Source: Eucommia ulmoides (lineage: Eukaryota > Streptophyta > Magnoliopsida > Garryales > Eucommiaceae). Taken from it: 64,000 nucleotides of DNA. Positions within the stretch are counted from its first letter, which is position 1. Every line of letters starts with the position of its first letter. The translations under genes were made by a program, and so were the position numbers. The DNA lies in NCBI GenBank assembly GCA_016647705.1, contig CM028333.1, forward strand, positions 16,985,743 to 17,049,742, in the 5' to 3' direction. The notes beneath the pieces were generated by a model that saw only the letters and a list, made by a program, of their open reading frames with translations, was not told where the DNA came from and searched no databases. Below are positions 43,516 through 54,806 of this stretch, piece by piece.

Positions 43516-44650
43516 GTCGTTCCCCGGCAATGACGCTAAAATTTGATCACTAAAAAATAATACCTTTAAATGGTAACACGATACTATGTAGTACAGTGTT
43601 CAAGTAGGGTGTTGAACTATAGGGATAAGTCTTGTAATTATTGATTTTCAATTAATTTTCTTCCTTTAACGAAAACGAGTTTTGAATTTGAGTTTGGATT
43701 TTTTAAGTGCAAAGAAATAAAATAATAAATCTAGATAAAAATAGAGAACTAGGTTAGGAATTATAAGTTATGTATTTTGGAATTTCTGTTGTTTTCACAT
43801 TCTCTTTTTAATTTGGATTGTATAAACGAGCTTTCCCAACAAGATGCCAAAATTACTCAGAAATATTAGATTGATTATTCATAGGTATGAACTATCTTCG
43901 GTATTTAATTCATACGTTACTCTAATATAGTGTGAATTAAAATCTAGTCATAAATTATCCAGACTAATAATCAAATCCTAAGAATATAATTGTATGATCG
44001 TTAGATCAAGACTGCAGGTATTTGATCTAACGTTTTGGCAGCAATTCAATTTTAAACCAAAATCTCTACAAGAACACTTTGAAAATAAATCCAATGATAA
44101 TAAAATTATTTTAAGAATAATATTCCTTATTATACAATTGTTTACATGCAATCCAGAATTAAATTAAAAATATAATATTACATCAACCCAAAATACGTAC
44201 CCTAATTCTAACCTGGTTAAAGGGAGATTAATTGTTCACGGTGGTTTGTTCATCCCAACAAATGATCAACAATATCTCCATGAAGAATTTCCCACACCAA
44301 AATCTAGTAGCAAAAATTCCAATACTGTTACACAAGTGCTGGGCCAACTGGCCCAAAGTGGCCAGTAGGCCCGTGCCTACTGGCCAGGCCCGAAACACTT
44401 ATTCGCACACATTACACACAAAATGTGGGTTGAGACTTTCTTTTATTCTCTATTTTTGTCCTTTTTGGTTCAATTTTGCTCCACAATGTAGTGTTTTTAC
44501 TCAAATATTTCAAATCTACAAAAACAAATTAAATTAATTAATTACACTAATTTAATTAATTTAAAATATTAACAAAACTTAGCTTAAAGATATTAAATCA
44601 CATAAAATGTGACACGATAAGTACCTAAACAATGGCACAACCCCCACATT
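43516..44650 (-). repeat. 5' LTR and PBS of an Athila-like element
   Basis: Read on the minus strand, TTTTAGCGTCATTGCCGGGG (about 43520-43543) is the Athila-type PBS block (TTTGGCGCCGTTGCCGGGG). The sequence before it (43545-44650) is the LTR: non-coding, with the phrase about 'ttaattcatacgttactc' and a 12-bp perfect hairpin at 44359-44386. The LTR start near 44650 is not sharply defined, and no second LTR is in the window. Confidence 0.6.
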
Positions 44651-46959
44651 TTATCTTTTCTTTCACTTCTATATGTGTAGGAAGACAACAAAACCCGATG
44701 ACAGCCAGTAGAATTTTTGCACGAGAATACGAATGATGAAGTTAGTCCCTCAGTGTCCTAAAACCAATAAGGGATGGTGATATGTGCTAGCTCATATTAG
44801 TATATACCATTAATGAAGCCTTGGTTTTGATATTCTCGAGATTCGAGGCCTGGTTGTAATCCTTATCAGAGCTCAAGGTTTTAGTAGCATTGGTGTTTTA
44901 TTTGGGTTCTGATCCTTTGTTACTCTGTCTAGTTACCTGATGTAGCAACCTTGGTTTAGGCCGTTGTTTGGTGGTTGGGCTTGTTTTCTACGATTTAGGT
45001 TATTTTGGTCTACTTTTATTCCACTGGACAAGCTTGGGTCCTCCTGTGAGTACCTGAAACCTATTTGTATATGAGCTTTTGTTACTGGGCCCAGACTCCC
45101 TTGGCCTGCTATGAGTAAACCGTCTAGATTTTTTAGCCAAATGTCATGGCCTATATTCCGATTCCTCCATTCCCAGGTGAGTTAACTCAACCGTACATGG
45201 CTCGTTAGATTGTCCTTTCTTTGTACCTCTTCTATCTTGTCAGGCAACGATTATATTTTTCCTATTCTTCTCCTTTGTCCTGATCAGTTCCAATTTGTCA
45301 AATTTCACTAAATAAAATCCAAAATTTAAATCAGTGATGTTAAAGTTACCTTGTGTTTTCCAGAAATGCTTCGTTCTTTCAGAGAGTGTTTTATACCCTA
45401 TTGGCCTCCCCAATAATCAGATGATCAAGGTATGCTTCTATTTTTATCTTATGATTTCAAATATATCGTGAGTTTTGGAAACATAGTCTCCGGAGCTCTA
45501 TCAGTCCCTTGTTCCATATTACCTTCTTCTATGATTTCAATATCATCATCTTCTACATCAAACAAGACTTCTTCGACAGTTCCTTTTTTGTATTTCTTTT
45601 CTCGATTACTTTGAAGGATTTCGGAGTTTGAGAATGAGAACTTCTGTTTGGATTTTTTCATGGAGGTCATACCAACATCCCCAGCTTTCTTGTTTTTTCC
45701 CATCATGCTCAGCTTACCGCCTTAGGATACTTCCACTTCTATTTATGTGGATATTGCCATCCATTGGTGATTATTTTTAACTCTTTTGGTACTTTGTTCC
45801 ATGTCATCCACTTCTTTAGAGGTTTTCTTAAGTTGGTTCTTTGGAAGTGTTCTTAAGAAGGAGCTGCCATTCTTTTTCTATTTTCTAGAAAATTGGTAAC
45901 AATTGACGAGTTCTTTATCTCTTAATTAATAAAAAATATATATATTTTTTACATATATATTTCAGTTTGAAAAAATTTTCAGGCCCACAAAAATCGGGGA
46001 GTGGGACTCCAAGTTATTGTAAAATCGGGAGTCCCACTCCTGGTTGTTCCTAAATCTTAAAAAAAATATTAGGGGTGCTACTCCAAGTTATTATTACATT
46101 TTGTTGGTAAGTTTAGTAATTTTACCTGAGGTTTCCTTTTAGATGTAAAGATTCAGCCCACATCCACCTGTTTAAGACATGCAATACTTCGCGGGTAAAA
46201 CCACCCGTATCATTTGCCCTCAGTTGAAATGAGTTCAACATGAGCTGATTTCAACTATGTTTCTCACCATTTTGTAACTTAGCACTTTTTGTAATATGTC
46301 ATGCATTATTACATTTTGTTGGTAAGTTTAGTAATTTTACCTGCGGTTTCCTTTTAGATGTAAAGATTCTACCTCATTGTACTATGTTGGTGACTATATT
46401 TGAGCCTTTGAAATGGATTCTTCCTTAGTTTTTTACTTTGCATTTATCAATAGTTTGCCTACTACTGAATTCCTTCAAAGCATCTTTATTAGCATTGTTT
46501 GTTACTCGCATTTGGTTGGTGGGTTGATCCATCAGTGGGTTGTCCTGCCCCTTTTGTCTTTCCTTTTTCTGGGATCATCTTATGGTTATGCTGACCTAAT
46601 TTATTCTATTCAAGTAGTATAAGCATTTGACTTAATAGTTTACTTAAGGTTCTTTTTGGGTTTTGATGATCCTGACCTCTTTGTACTTTGTCACCTAATA
46701 GAATAGAGAGTTTGATGTAACTCCTCCTTCAGCTTGATTTGACGTCCTGGGTCTGGAAAAGATGGTCTCATGACTAAACTTAGAGTTTACTCCTTAGCTT
46801 TTTTGGAGTATATTGATGCCTTATGAGTTTGATAAAGGTGGGTTCATAAACGAACTCGCCCTGACTCATGTCTTGCTGATTTTTTGAGTCTGATAAAGAT
46901 GGTTTCATGAACTTACCTCGAGCTCATGTATTAAAATTAAGCATAAGGGAATAATAACA
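44651..46959. other. Unassigned region
   Basis: No element identified. It contains a lysine/acid-rich minus-strand frame of 85 codons (45449-45706, with KKSKQKFSFSNSEILQSN and VLFDVEDDDIEIIEEG), which could be an exon or gag remnant but matches nothing I know. It also contains a 64-bp direct repeat (46091-46154 and 46306-46369). The texture from 44940 to 45300 and 46400 to 46900 is less AT-rich and more gene-like than the neighbours. Confidence 0.3.
46091..46369 (+). repeat. 64-bp direct repeat pair
   Basis: Copies at 46091-46154 and 46306-46369 (starting TTATTACATTTTGTTGG, ending TAGATGTAAAGATTC) differ by one base (CTGAGG against CTGCGG). A 151-bp spacer separates them. The near-identity implies a recent duplication. 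Confidence 0.85.
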
Positions 46960-47895
46960 CGTACCAAGTAGGTGAGAATCTTTCCTCCTAGTGTGGTGGG
47001 CATGAATGAACGGTGTTAGAAGTGGTGGAGGACAAGTGAGCCACATTAGATCCTCATAGAAGTATTCGTCTTTGATCGGTGTTGTCTTGTGATTCTTCAT
47101 CGTCGATCAATTTTTGGGTCTCCTCATTAAAATCATCATCATTAAACAAACCCAAGTTCTTCCCACTTATGAGCGGTTCATCATGGTGGCTTTCACATAC
47201 GAAAGTGGCTTGTGTGTCTCTCAATGCCACCGAAAGTTGTCCAATTTGTATTTCAAAGAACTTCTTAGTTACATTCATATTAGTGAAAAAAGTCTCAATC
47301 CTTTCAAGACAGGCCTCATGCTTATCGAGATGACCATGAGATTCTCTTATGAAACCATAAAATTCCCTCATAGATATAGCCAAGATGTCTTCAAGGGTGG
47401 GAGAAGACACCACATGTTGGTGTGGGGTGTCAAACCATGGTGACAAAATGTTAGAACTATCCCCCAAGTTTTGGTAACTTGTTGAATAATTCCAACTTTG
47501 ACAGTCAAAATCAGTCATGTCTTCTAACAACCAATAAGCTTCGTTCGTAGGTAGATAGTAGACAGAGGTGGTACCACTTCCACTTTCCACCCAACTTCTT
47601 ATTGCGATATGTAGGCCGTTGAGAAAGCTTTGTAGTTGACCCTCCCTTGAGAAATCTTGATTAGGGAACCGAATCAGCAACTCCTTGTATCTTTTCTAAG
47701 TACAATAAAATAGCTCAGAATCTCGTTGCGAAAATCTCAAGAGGACTTATTAATCAACTATCTCTAAGTAATTCGCAATATAAGAAATCAAAAACAAAAA
47801 ATTAAAATTGAAAATAAATGCCTACATTCATATCAAGTGTCTTACTCATAATATCAACAACAATCTAAAACGCCAATCCCCGGAAATAGTGCCAA
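46960..47895 (-). pseudogene. Athila-like gag (partly open, 208 codons)
   Basis: The open frame 47054-47680 reads LIRFPNQDFSREGQLQSFLN, RSWVESGSGTTSVYYLPTNE, AYWLLEDMTDFDCQSWNYS and YQNLGDSSNI. It is colinear with the gag at 54095-54706 (LLRFPNHSLLMECQLFHFIN, RMWVEGG, AIWSLEEMTAFDFQSWNYS, QQNLGDFSN). The 'W.R...LL...P.H.......(F)..GL' plus 'A..LLE.M' layout is that of Athila gag. The C-terminal half is a coiled-coil-like acidic tail. The N-terminus (to about 47800) is out of frame. A PBS-like TTTTTGGCACTATTTCCGGGG lies at 47876-47900. The left side stops matching the family at about 46960, so pol and the 3' end are absent. Confidence 0.7.
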
Positions 47896-47900
47896 AAACT

Positions 47901-49197
47901 TGGTAACATTTTATTATTATACTCTGCAAGTGTACATGTCAAGTTTTAATAGTATAGTGGTGAGTAGAGTGTTGTATCCACAAGGATTGGTTTAAATTGT
48001 CACTCAGTACTGCGATTATCATAACCTAACTTTATTTAGGCGTCCAAATTTAGGGTTTATAAAAATAAATCTAAAACAAATATAAAATCATAAGCGAAAT
48101 AATATATGGACTTCTTATGTACAATTGTTCTAGGGGGGTTTGACATCACTTCCCTAAACTATGCTAATCTAATTCAAGCTTGTTAATCAAATTCATGCTC
48201 AATCATTAACCATGGGTCTCTATAGTAACCTTACTCCCACTGTCAATTGCCGAGTAAGGTAGTTTGTATAATTACTTGAATTAATATGTCAATTCAATTC
48301 AACTAATTATCCATCATTAAGCTTTGCCCATCAAATGGCTACCCAAACTATACTAGCCTTTTGCACTAGTATAGTCAGATTGTGTTTCTCCAATCTCAGT
48401 GTGTAAAATTACCTCTATCGAGTACCTAAGCCCACATATCTGTGATATCCAATTTATCTTTTGCATGAATAAGTGAATAAGCATAAAGAAATGCAAATGA
48501 TCAAAACATAAAATTCAATTAACAAAATCTTAAAGTCTCAAAACGTAGTTTATAAAAAACTATTCAAATCCCCATAGATAGAAATTTTAGCTCAACATAG
48601 TGAAATCCATAACTAATTTTTCAAAACATTCATAAATGCAAATATGTTCAACAGAATATCACAAATTCAAAATTCGCTAAAGATTAGGGTGAAAGAAAGG
48701 AAGAGAATTTTTTTTTTTTTATGAAGATGAACTTCAAATCTTCAATAAACTTCAATTCTAAGCTCCCTCTCTAGCGGTGTTGTGCCTCGAATGGTGTTCC
48801 CTTGTCCAAAAGATCTCCACACCAATGGTGTTTCTCTCCCAAAATCGCCACCCCTTTGGGTTTGAAGCATAAAGTGGTATAAATAAGGCTTAAAATTAGA
48901 ATTTTCGCATTTTCACGCTACTGAGGCGGGCTGGAGCGGACGTGGACACGTTGAAGCGTACCCTTGGGCCATGGAGACTAGTAGGGGTGAGCTAGAGCAC
49001 CCTTTAGGTGCACTAGAGCTCGCTTAGGCAATATATTTGGTTCGGGTAGTTTTGACACCTATTCGTATTTTGGTCATCACTTTTTGTTCAAACTCTAATT
49101 GAAGTGATTCAAGATGATATGGAAATATGAGAAAAAGGTCTACAACTTTTATGTTTTGAGTTTTTCCAAAAGAGGATTTCATCATATGATCACAAAA
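47901..49197 (-). repeat. 5' LTR of the Athila-like element
   Basis: Ends (minus) at the PBS with ACTTGCAGAGTATAATAATA. It contains the family's CCTAACTTTATTTAGGC-type block near 48030 and begins near TGATCATATGATGAAATCC (about 49191). The U3 side (48900-49020) has GGCGGGCTGGAGCGG and repeated AGCG words, a GC-rich patch comparable to the palindrome area of the 50726 and 18421 LTRs. Confidence 0.65.
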
Positions 49198-49430
49198 ACT
49201 TGGTAGCATTTTATTGATACACTCCACAAGTGTATGGGTCAAATTTTAATAGTATAGTGGTGAGTAGAGTGTCGTATCCACAGATATTTGTTTAAATCGT
49301 TACTAAATACTACGATTATCGTAACCTAACTTTATTTAGGCATCAAAATTTAGGGTTTATAAAAATTAAATTAACCAAATATATAAGCAAAAGCAAAATA
49401 AAATACGGATTTCCTATGCACAATGATAGG
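49198..49430 (-). repeat. Second, truncated LTR end in tandem
   Basis: Repeats the last 225 bases of the neighbouring LTR (colinear with 47901-48130: AATAGTATAGTGGTGAGTAG, CCTAACTTTATTTAGGCATC). It ends in CTACCAAGTTTTTG and directly abuts the start of the next LTR. It breaks off at CACAATG (49428), where Tat gag begins. It is the remnant of another copy of the element, cut by deletion. Confidence 0.75.
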
Positions 49431-50725
49431 CCAGAGTCAAAGGAACTAACAGAACTTCCAACCTTAGTATAAACCTCAGCAGCCTAATCTCCACAAGTTC
49501 GAAAATCAAGTCTTCCAAAAGCAACCACCTCAATACACACAACCACCTCAATATGCACCACTACCTCAATACACACTACTGTCTCAATTCATACCACCAC
49601 CCCAGTTTTCACCTCCACCACAACTAGCACCACCACCACCTCAGTTCACACCGCTGCCTCAACTTGCTCATTTTCTAACTATAGCATACAACTCGTATCC
49701 ATATCAACCCCCTTATAAAGCTCCATCACGGCCTCCAAACGATCCAACTACCAACAAAATTATGGACCCAATGCGCCATACAGAGAACCAAGGCAATCGA
49801 CCTCACTCCTTGTAACTTTAATCGAATCTTCAAGAAATGTGTTAAAAATAAAATGTCTAAACTTGTACCCCCAAGATGACTAAATATCCATAGCCCATAC
49901 TATAATCCAAACCAATTCTGTGTTTATCATTCTAGAGTACCGTGTCACCCTACTGGTAATTGCTATACTTTGAGAAATAAGATAGAGGATCTTATATAGG
50001 CCAAGGTGATATGTTTATCTAAAGAGGGAGAGACATCTCAACCTAACTGTCAGCAAAACCCATTGCCCGAGCATGATAACTCAGCTCCAACTGTCAACAT
50101 GGTCGGACAAAATTGAGAGACCGATTCGAGCAACTATACTAGGGTATGAAAAGCTTATCCCAAACACCCAAAGTAGTATGGTTAGAAGCCAGAACTTTCC
50201 CTAAAGCCTATTGGATAGATATGCTAATCTTCAGCTTTAGGAATAAATGATAAACCTATCTCTCCTACTAGCTATGGAAGTAAATTTCAGGAAGAAAAAA
50301 ATAAGGGTAAGGAACCTATGGTAGATGAGAATCCAAAACTAATTAGTGGAGAAGGAGGAACCCTCAAAGGAGAAAAGAATTGATACGCTGAACAAGAATG
50401 TCACAAATATAGCCGTTGTGGTCGAGCAGGTCTAGAACGTGTATCAACCACCCAAGAAGGAACCTTCGAGAAATGAAGCGTTGCTCCCATCTAAGAAAAG
50501 ATTTAACCTCAATTACCCAAGTCAAGATGACGAGGAGGACGAATCTAACCAAGCCTCAAAAACCTGGTGGCAAAATAATCCCCCTACTAAGGAGAATTCT
50601 AGCACCTAGGGTAGATAACCAAGCTATACAATCCTTGATAATCCCTAGATTAAAATGATTGACTATGGATTCATGAAGTTAAAACTCGACCAGGCTTGGG
50701 GCTTGGAAGTTTCTCACTTCACCAT
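49431..50725 (+). pseudogene. Tat/Ogre-type gag, C-terminal part (degenerate)
   Basis: A Pro/Gln-rich linker from 49512 reads QPPQYTQPPQYAPLPQY...FIPPPQFSPPPQ, typical of the Tat gag tail. After frame changes it gives NPNQFCVYHSRVPCHPTGNC, the zinc-knuckle segment (C..H....H....C), then LRNKIEDLI and NPLPEHDNSAPTVNMVG, the usual gag end. It continues to YGFMKLKLD at 50690 and resumes at 56179 beyond the nested element. The N-terminus and 5' LTR are missing, lost at the junction with the Athila-like LTR. Confidence 0.8.
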
Positions 50726-52135
50726 TGGTATCGCGTAAATACGTCGCTACTTTCACTCGTAAGTATACGAGATCAAGTTTTAGTATAGATCAGGAGAGTT
50801 AGGGTTATCGTGGCCACATGGATTGGTTGTGATTATTATCGAGTACCGTGTTTATCATGAAATAACTTTATCTAGGCTAAAACAAATGTAATTTAATTAA
50901 TTAATACTAATACTAAGTTAATTAATCTAACTAAATTAACTTATACAAATACTAATATGAGATGGTTAAGGGAAGATATTTCCTAGGGATTAACTTTGTT
51001 TACAAAAACGTGCTTGGTCTCGTTTGAGTTTACGTTAATGGCGTTCGGGTATCCGACAATCTCGGCTCGTAAACTCACTCGCCACTTCTCCCGAGTATAA
51101 GACGAGTGAATACACGACTTCGCGTCAACAAATAAGTCCCCCTCAACGTCATAACGACAATAGGTCATGTGAGTCTCGCCCTAACGTTATTGATTGCACA
51201 CTTTCTAACGCCCTCCCAGGTCGTTAGATTGTTGTGTTGTGTTTACCTTAGTCCGAATCCGGAGTTACCTCTCCCGAGTGTCAAACTCCGTATTCTCTAA
51301 TTATCTAAACAAGCATAATAACATGACAACATGGCAAACACAATCGAAATTATTATAAAACACACATTAACGAAACACAAATTCAAACAAACAACACTTT
51401 TATAAATTATATTAATCCCTAAACAAAAACACGTTTAGCTCATGGCCATAGTCGGTTATACAATGAAAATAGAGCTAAACATGCTCAAACAACAATCCTA
51501 AGTTAAGAAATAAAGAAAGGAACGAGATAAACTTAGCCTAGTTCGAAGATTTGTCGCTAAAAACATTTTGAGATCGTTCCCCCTTTTTTGCAACGTGATC
51601 TTCTCCTTAGGAATTGCTTGAGCACTCCTTAAACCTCTCTCTAAAGTCTATTAGGGCTCTCATCATCGGAGGAGAGGAAAGAAATGGGTATAAATAGGGA
51701 AAATATCTAAAAAACAAATATCTAAAATCTGGTGTAGAGTGATGGCCTAGGCGTGGGTATGTCAATTCAATGATCGCCTAGGCGGTCGAATAGTGATCCA
51801 AGTCTCGGCATTCTGACCGCCTAAGCAGTGGTTTCACCGCCTAGGCGGTGAAACTTCAGAAACTTTAGGGCCTTCTCAGCATTTTCACTGCCTAGGCCGT
51901 AAAACTGCAGTTTTGTATTTTGCCTTCTTTGTCCTTTTTCCACCGTTCTTCCACCATTCTTTATCCGATATCATCATTTAGCATCCGTTTTCATACCGTT
52001 TCACCTCATACACCTGATTTAGTACAAAAATAATAAAAACACATTAAAATATATTAAAACGTAATAAACGAACTCAAAAACTAACAATTTTAGTTTGGAA
52101 ATATGTAGATAATTTACACCTATCAAATACCCCCA
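50726..52135 (-). repeat. 3' LTR of the nested gag-only element
   Basis: Read on the minus strand, starts TGATAGGTGTAAATTATC and ends TACGCGATACCA. It contains a 24-bp perfect palindrome (51831-51854: GTTTCACCGCCT followed by its reverse complement) among further CCGCCTAGGCGG-like words (51730-51905). It is colinear with 54807-56173. Confidence 0.9.
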
Positions 52136-54094
52136 AACTCAGAATTTTACTAGTCCTCGAGCAAAACACCCACACAATAAAAGAAAATATGAAACCTAAA
52201 AACTAATAATGAAAAACACAAAAAACAAATATGTGTAAGTTTTGAGTATCATCTGCCGGCCAAACGAACTATCCCTCATCGACCCCCAATCCTATCGAGT
52301 TCAGGCATAAAACACACCATGTAATGTTCTAGAATTTTAACAATTATAATAGTAAATGCCATTATAGATCTTGCTAAAGTGTGTGTGTTTTGAAAACTCA
52401 AATATATAACTATCCATTAATCGGATTGGATTATCCATCATATAAGCGCATAACAAAAAAAAACCAAAGGTATAGGGAATCCATAGGCTTGACCCAGGAT
52501 CTATTCTCCACTAATGTAGGCTCAGAAGTTCAAAAAGATCAATAGGTTTTGGTTCGGTTTAGGACAAATGGCCAAGGGTAAATTTGAAATAGAAAACAAG
52601 TTAACATCGTTAACTTGACGTTACCCAAGGCACATCGCTTGGCACTCTCATACTCGAAACCCATAGTTAAATTGGGAAACAACCCTGAACATACGTTAAG
52701 AACAACGTACTCACTTGTCAAAAAGAAACAGAAAATAAAAGTTGTATGTACACTTGATTATTTTTTTTCTTTTTTTTTAACGAACACACCCCCAAACTTA
52801 TTCGATTGTTACAATTTAAGGGGTGTGTGAAAAATGAACAAAAACAACGAGTGAGTACTTGAATACCGAACCAATTAGAAGTTCACTCTAATCCCAACCG
52901 CTCACTTCAAGTAGCACAATGAATGCTAACTTGATTCGTTCAAATTGTGCCTTTGGTTTAGCGATAAAGGATTGGAAGGAATTCAATTGGCCATGGTATT
53001 GGTTAAGTGTTCAAAATTGAAATGGCATTTAGGCTTCGATAGGGTAACGAGGGGTAATGATTTAACAATGTTGGCTTAAAAAAGCTCAAGCGAGAAAAAC
53101 GAATGCCTAAATCATGTCTTTCAAACTACCTCGCCTAGGATTTCGCCTCGAATTTTCCCTGAATCAAGTTCTAGAAACCCTAATGTCATGAATTTAGGTG
53201 ACAGATAATCGTTTTCAAATCAATTAGACGGTTATAATGAGTTTGCGTGCTCGTGCAAGTAGGATCTATAATAACTATTACTAAAACATAACGTTAAGCA
53301 CACAAAACATACATGCATGAGTTTTACGCTCGACCTCAATGAACAATCAGGGGACAGACTCATCATCGAGTAATGACCCAAATGACGTCAAAACTCAGCA
53401 CATAACACAAAAACTATCCTAAACATACATGCACACATAGAAACAATAAAACATACTAACTAAAACATATTACACATCATACCCAACTCAAATAGGTAAT
53501 TATCAGAAAAACACTATCAGCAATCCCAATGACAGTTTATAGCATGATAATGAAGGCAAGGGTTTAGAACACCTACCTGGGAGGCGAGAGAATCTCACCT
53601 CCAAATTAAATCGACTGCGACGGATCTAATTTATTTTTCCTTGGGTTGCCTCCCAAGAAGCACTTGGTTTAAGGTCGTCAACCGGACACGCCGAAGTGCT
53701 CGTCAAAGAGTGGTTTTCCGCCCATAGTAAGTGTCAAATAACACTACAAATAGGTCTTGGTTTAGAACGCCCTCAAGACTGGCGAGATGTGGAAATGTAT
53801 AGCTCGAGCTTTCAACAGCATACCTCACCGGCTCATGTACTTAGTGGGCATGAAAGAGCATTGCTAATGGAAGCGAAAGACAAGTGAGACACATCAAATC
53901 CTCATAAATATGATCGTCTAGGATCGATGGTGGCATCACGATTTAGATCTCCAATAGTGATGAATCACAATCATCGACCCAGGCTTGAGTTCCCAGCTCA
54001 TTCGGATAAGCATAGTTAAACTCTCCCAAGCTCTTTCCATCCCTTTTTGGTTCCTCCCGGTTGCTTTCACAAATAGATTCGCCTTGTTTGCATC
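52136..54094 (-). other. Non-coding interior of the gag-only element
   Basis: Begins with the PPT next to the 3' LTR (52136-52155) and includes the Athila-type block at 53640-53690. It is colinear with the interior of 15924-20029 over several hundred bases (for example 53550-53640 with about 16990-17100, and 52480-52620 with about 17950-18150). No pol motifs. Small frames here are not conserved between the two copies. Confidence 0.75.
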
Positions 54095-54706
54095 TCAGTG
54101 CCACGCTCTTGTCTCGAACTCAACAAAGCAAAGAAGATGATTGATTTGCGTCTGCAAAGACGTTACGGTCTCATCGATGTCGACGTAGACCATCTCGATA
54201 TGATCAAGACGATCCTCATGCTCATTGATCCGGTCATGCTTCTCCCTCAATAATCTCTGAGTCTCCCCCATAACGGTTGCGAGCGTTTCTTCCAGATTGG
54301 GGAAAGACTCTTCGTCGTGATCCAGAATGTCAATCCATGCCTCCGTTGTGTTGGAAAAGTCCCCCAAGTTTTGCTGACTTGGTGAATAATTCCAACTCTG
54401 AAAATCAAAGGCCGTCATTTCCTCCAACGACCAAATGGCTTCGTCCGCAGTTAGGTCGTACCACGAGGTGCTAGCAAGTCCTCCTTCTACCCACATTCTA
54501 GTTGCAGCTTGTAACTCATTGATGAAATGGAAAAGTTGACACTCCATCAAGAGGCTATGGTTCGGAAACCGGAGTAGTAATTCATTGTATCGATTCCAAG
54601 CACTATAAAACGGCTTAGAATCCCATTGAAAAAATTGCATCAATACCCGTTGATCTAACATCGTCGAGTACCCTGCAAGAGAAATAAAAAACAAAACTAC
54701 AAACAA
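54095..54706 (-). CDS. Athila-like gag protein of the gag-only element
   Basis: A 203-codon open frame with no internal stop. The hydrophobic start (MFVVLFFISLAGYS) is probably upstream non-gag sequence. The likely protein starts at MLDQRVLMQFFQWDSKPF, where STMLDQ precedes AWNRYNELLLRFPNHSL, CQLFHFINELQAATRMWVEG, TADEAIWSLEEMTAFDFQSW and QQNLGDFSN. The C-terminal third is a heptad-rich coil (RLLREKHDRINEHEDRLDHI). It corresponds to the capsid part of Athila gag but is shorter than full gag and lacks a zinc knuckle. It aligns with 47054-47680. Expression would come from the right-hand LTR. It is intact as read, though it may be only a remnant of a longer gag. Confidence 0.6.
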   Translation of the reverse strand: MFVVLFFISLAGYSTMLDQRVLMQFFQWDSKPFYSAWNRYNELLLRFPNHSLLMECQLFHFINELQAATRMWVEGGLASTSWYDLTADEAIWSLEEMTAFDFQSWNYSPSQQNLGDFSNTTEAWIDILDHDEESFPNLEETLATVMGETQRLLREKHDRINEHEDRLDHIEMVYVDIDETVTSLQTQINHLLCFVEFETRAWH

Positions 54707-54806
54707 AAATTATACACAAAAGAAATGCCTAAAGTAAAATCGGGTTATTTACTCACAATATCAATAATAAATCAACAACCTATCCTCGGCAACGATGCCA
54801 AAAACT

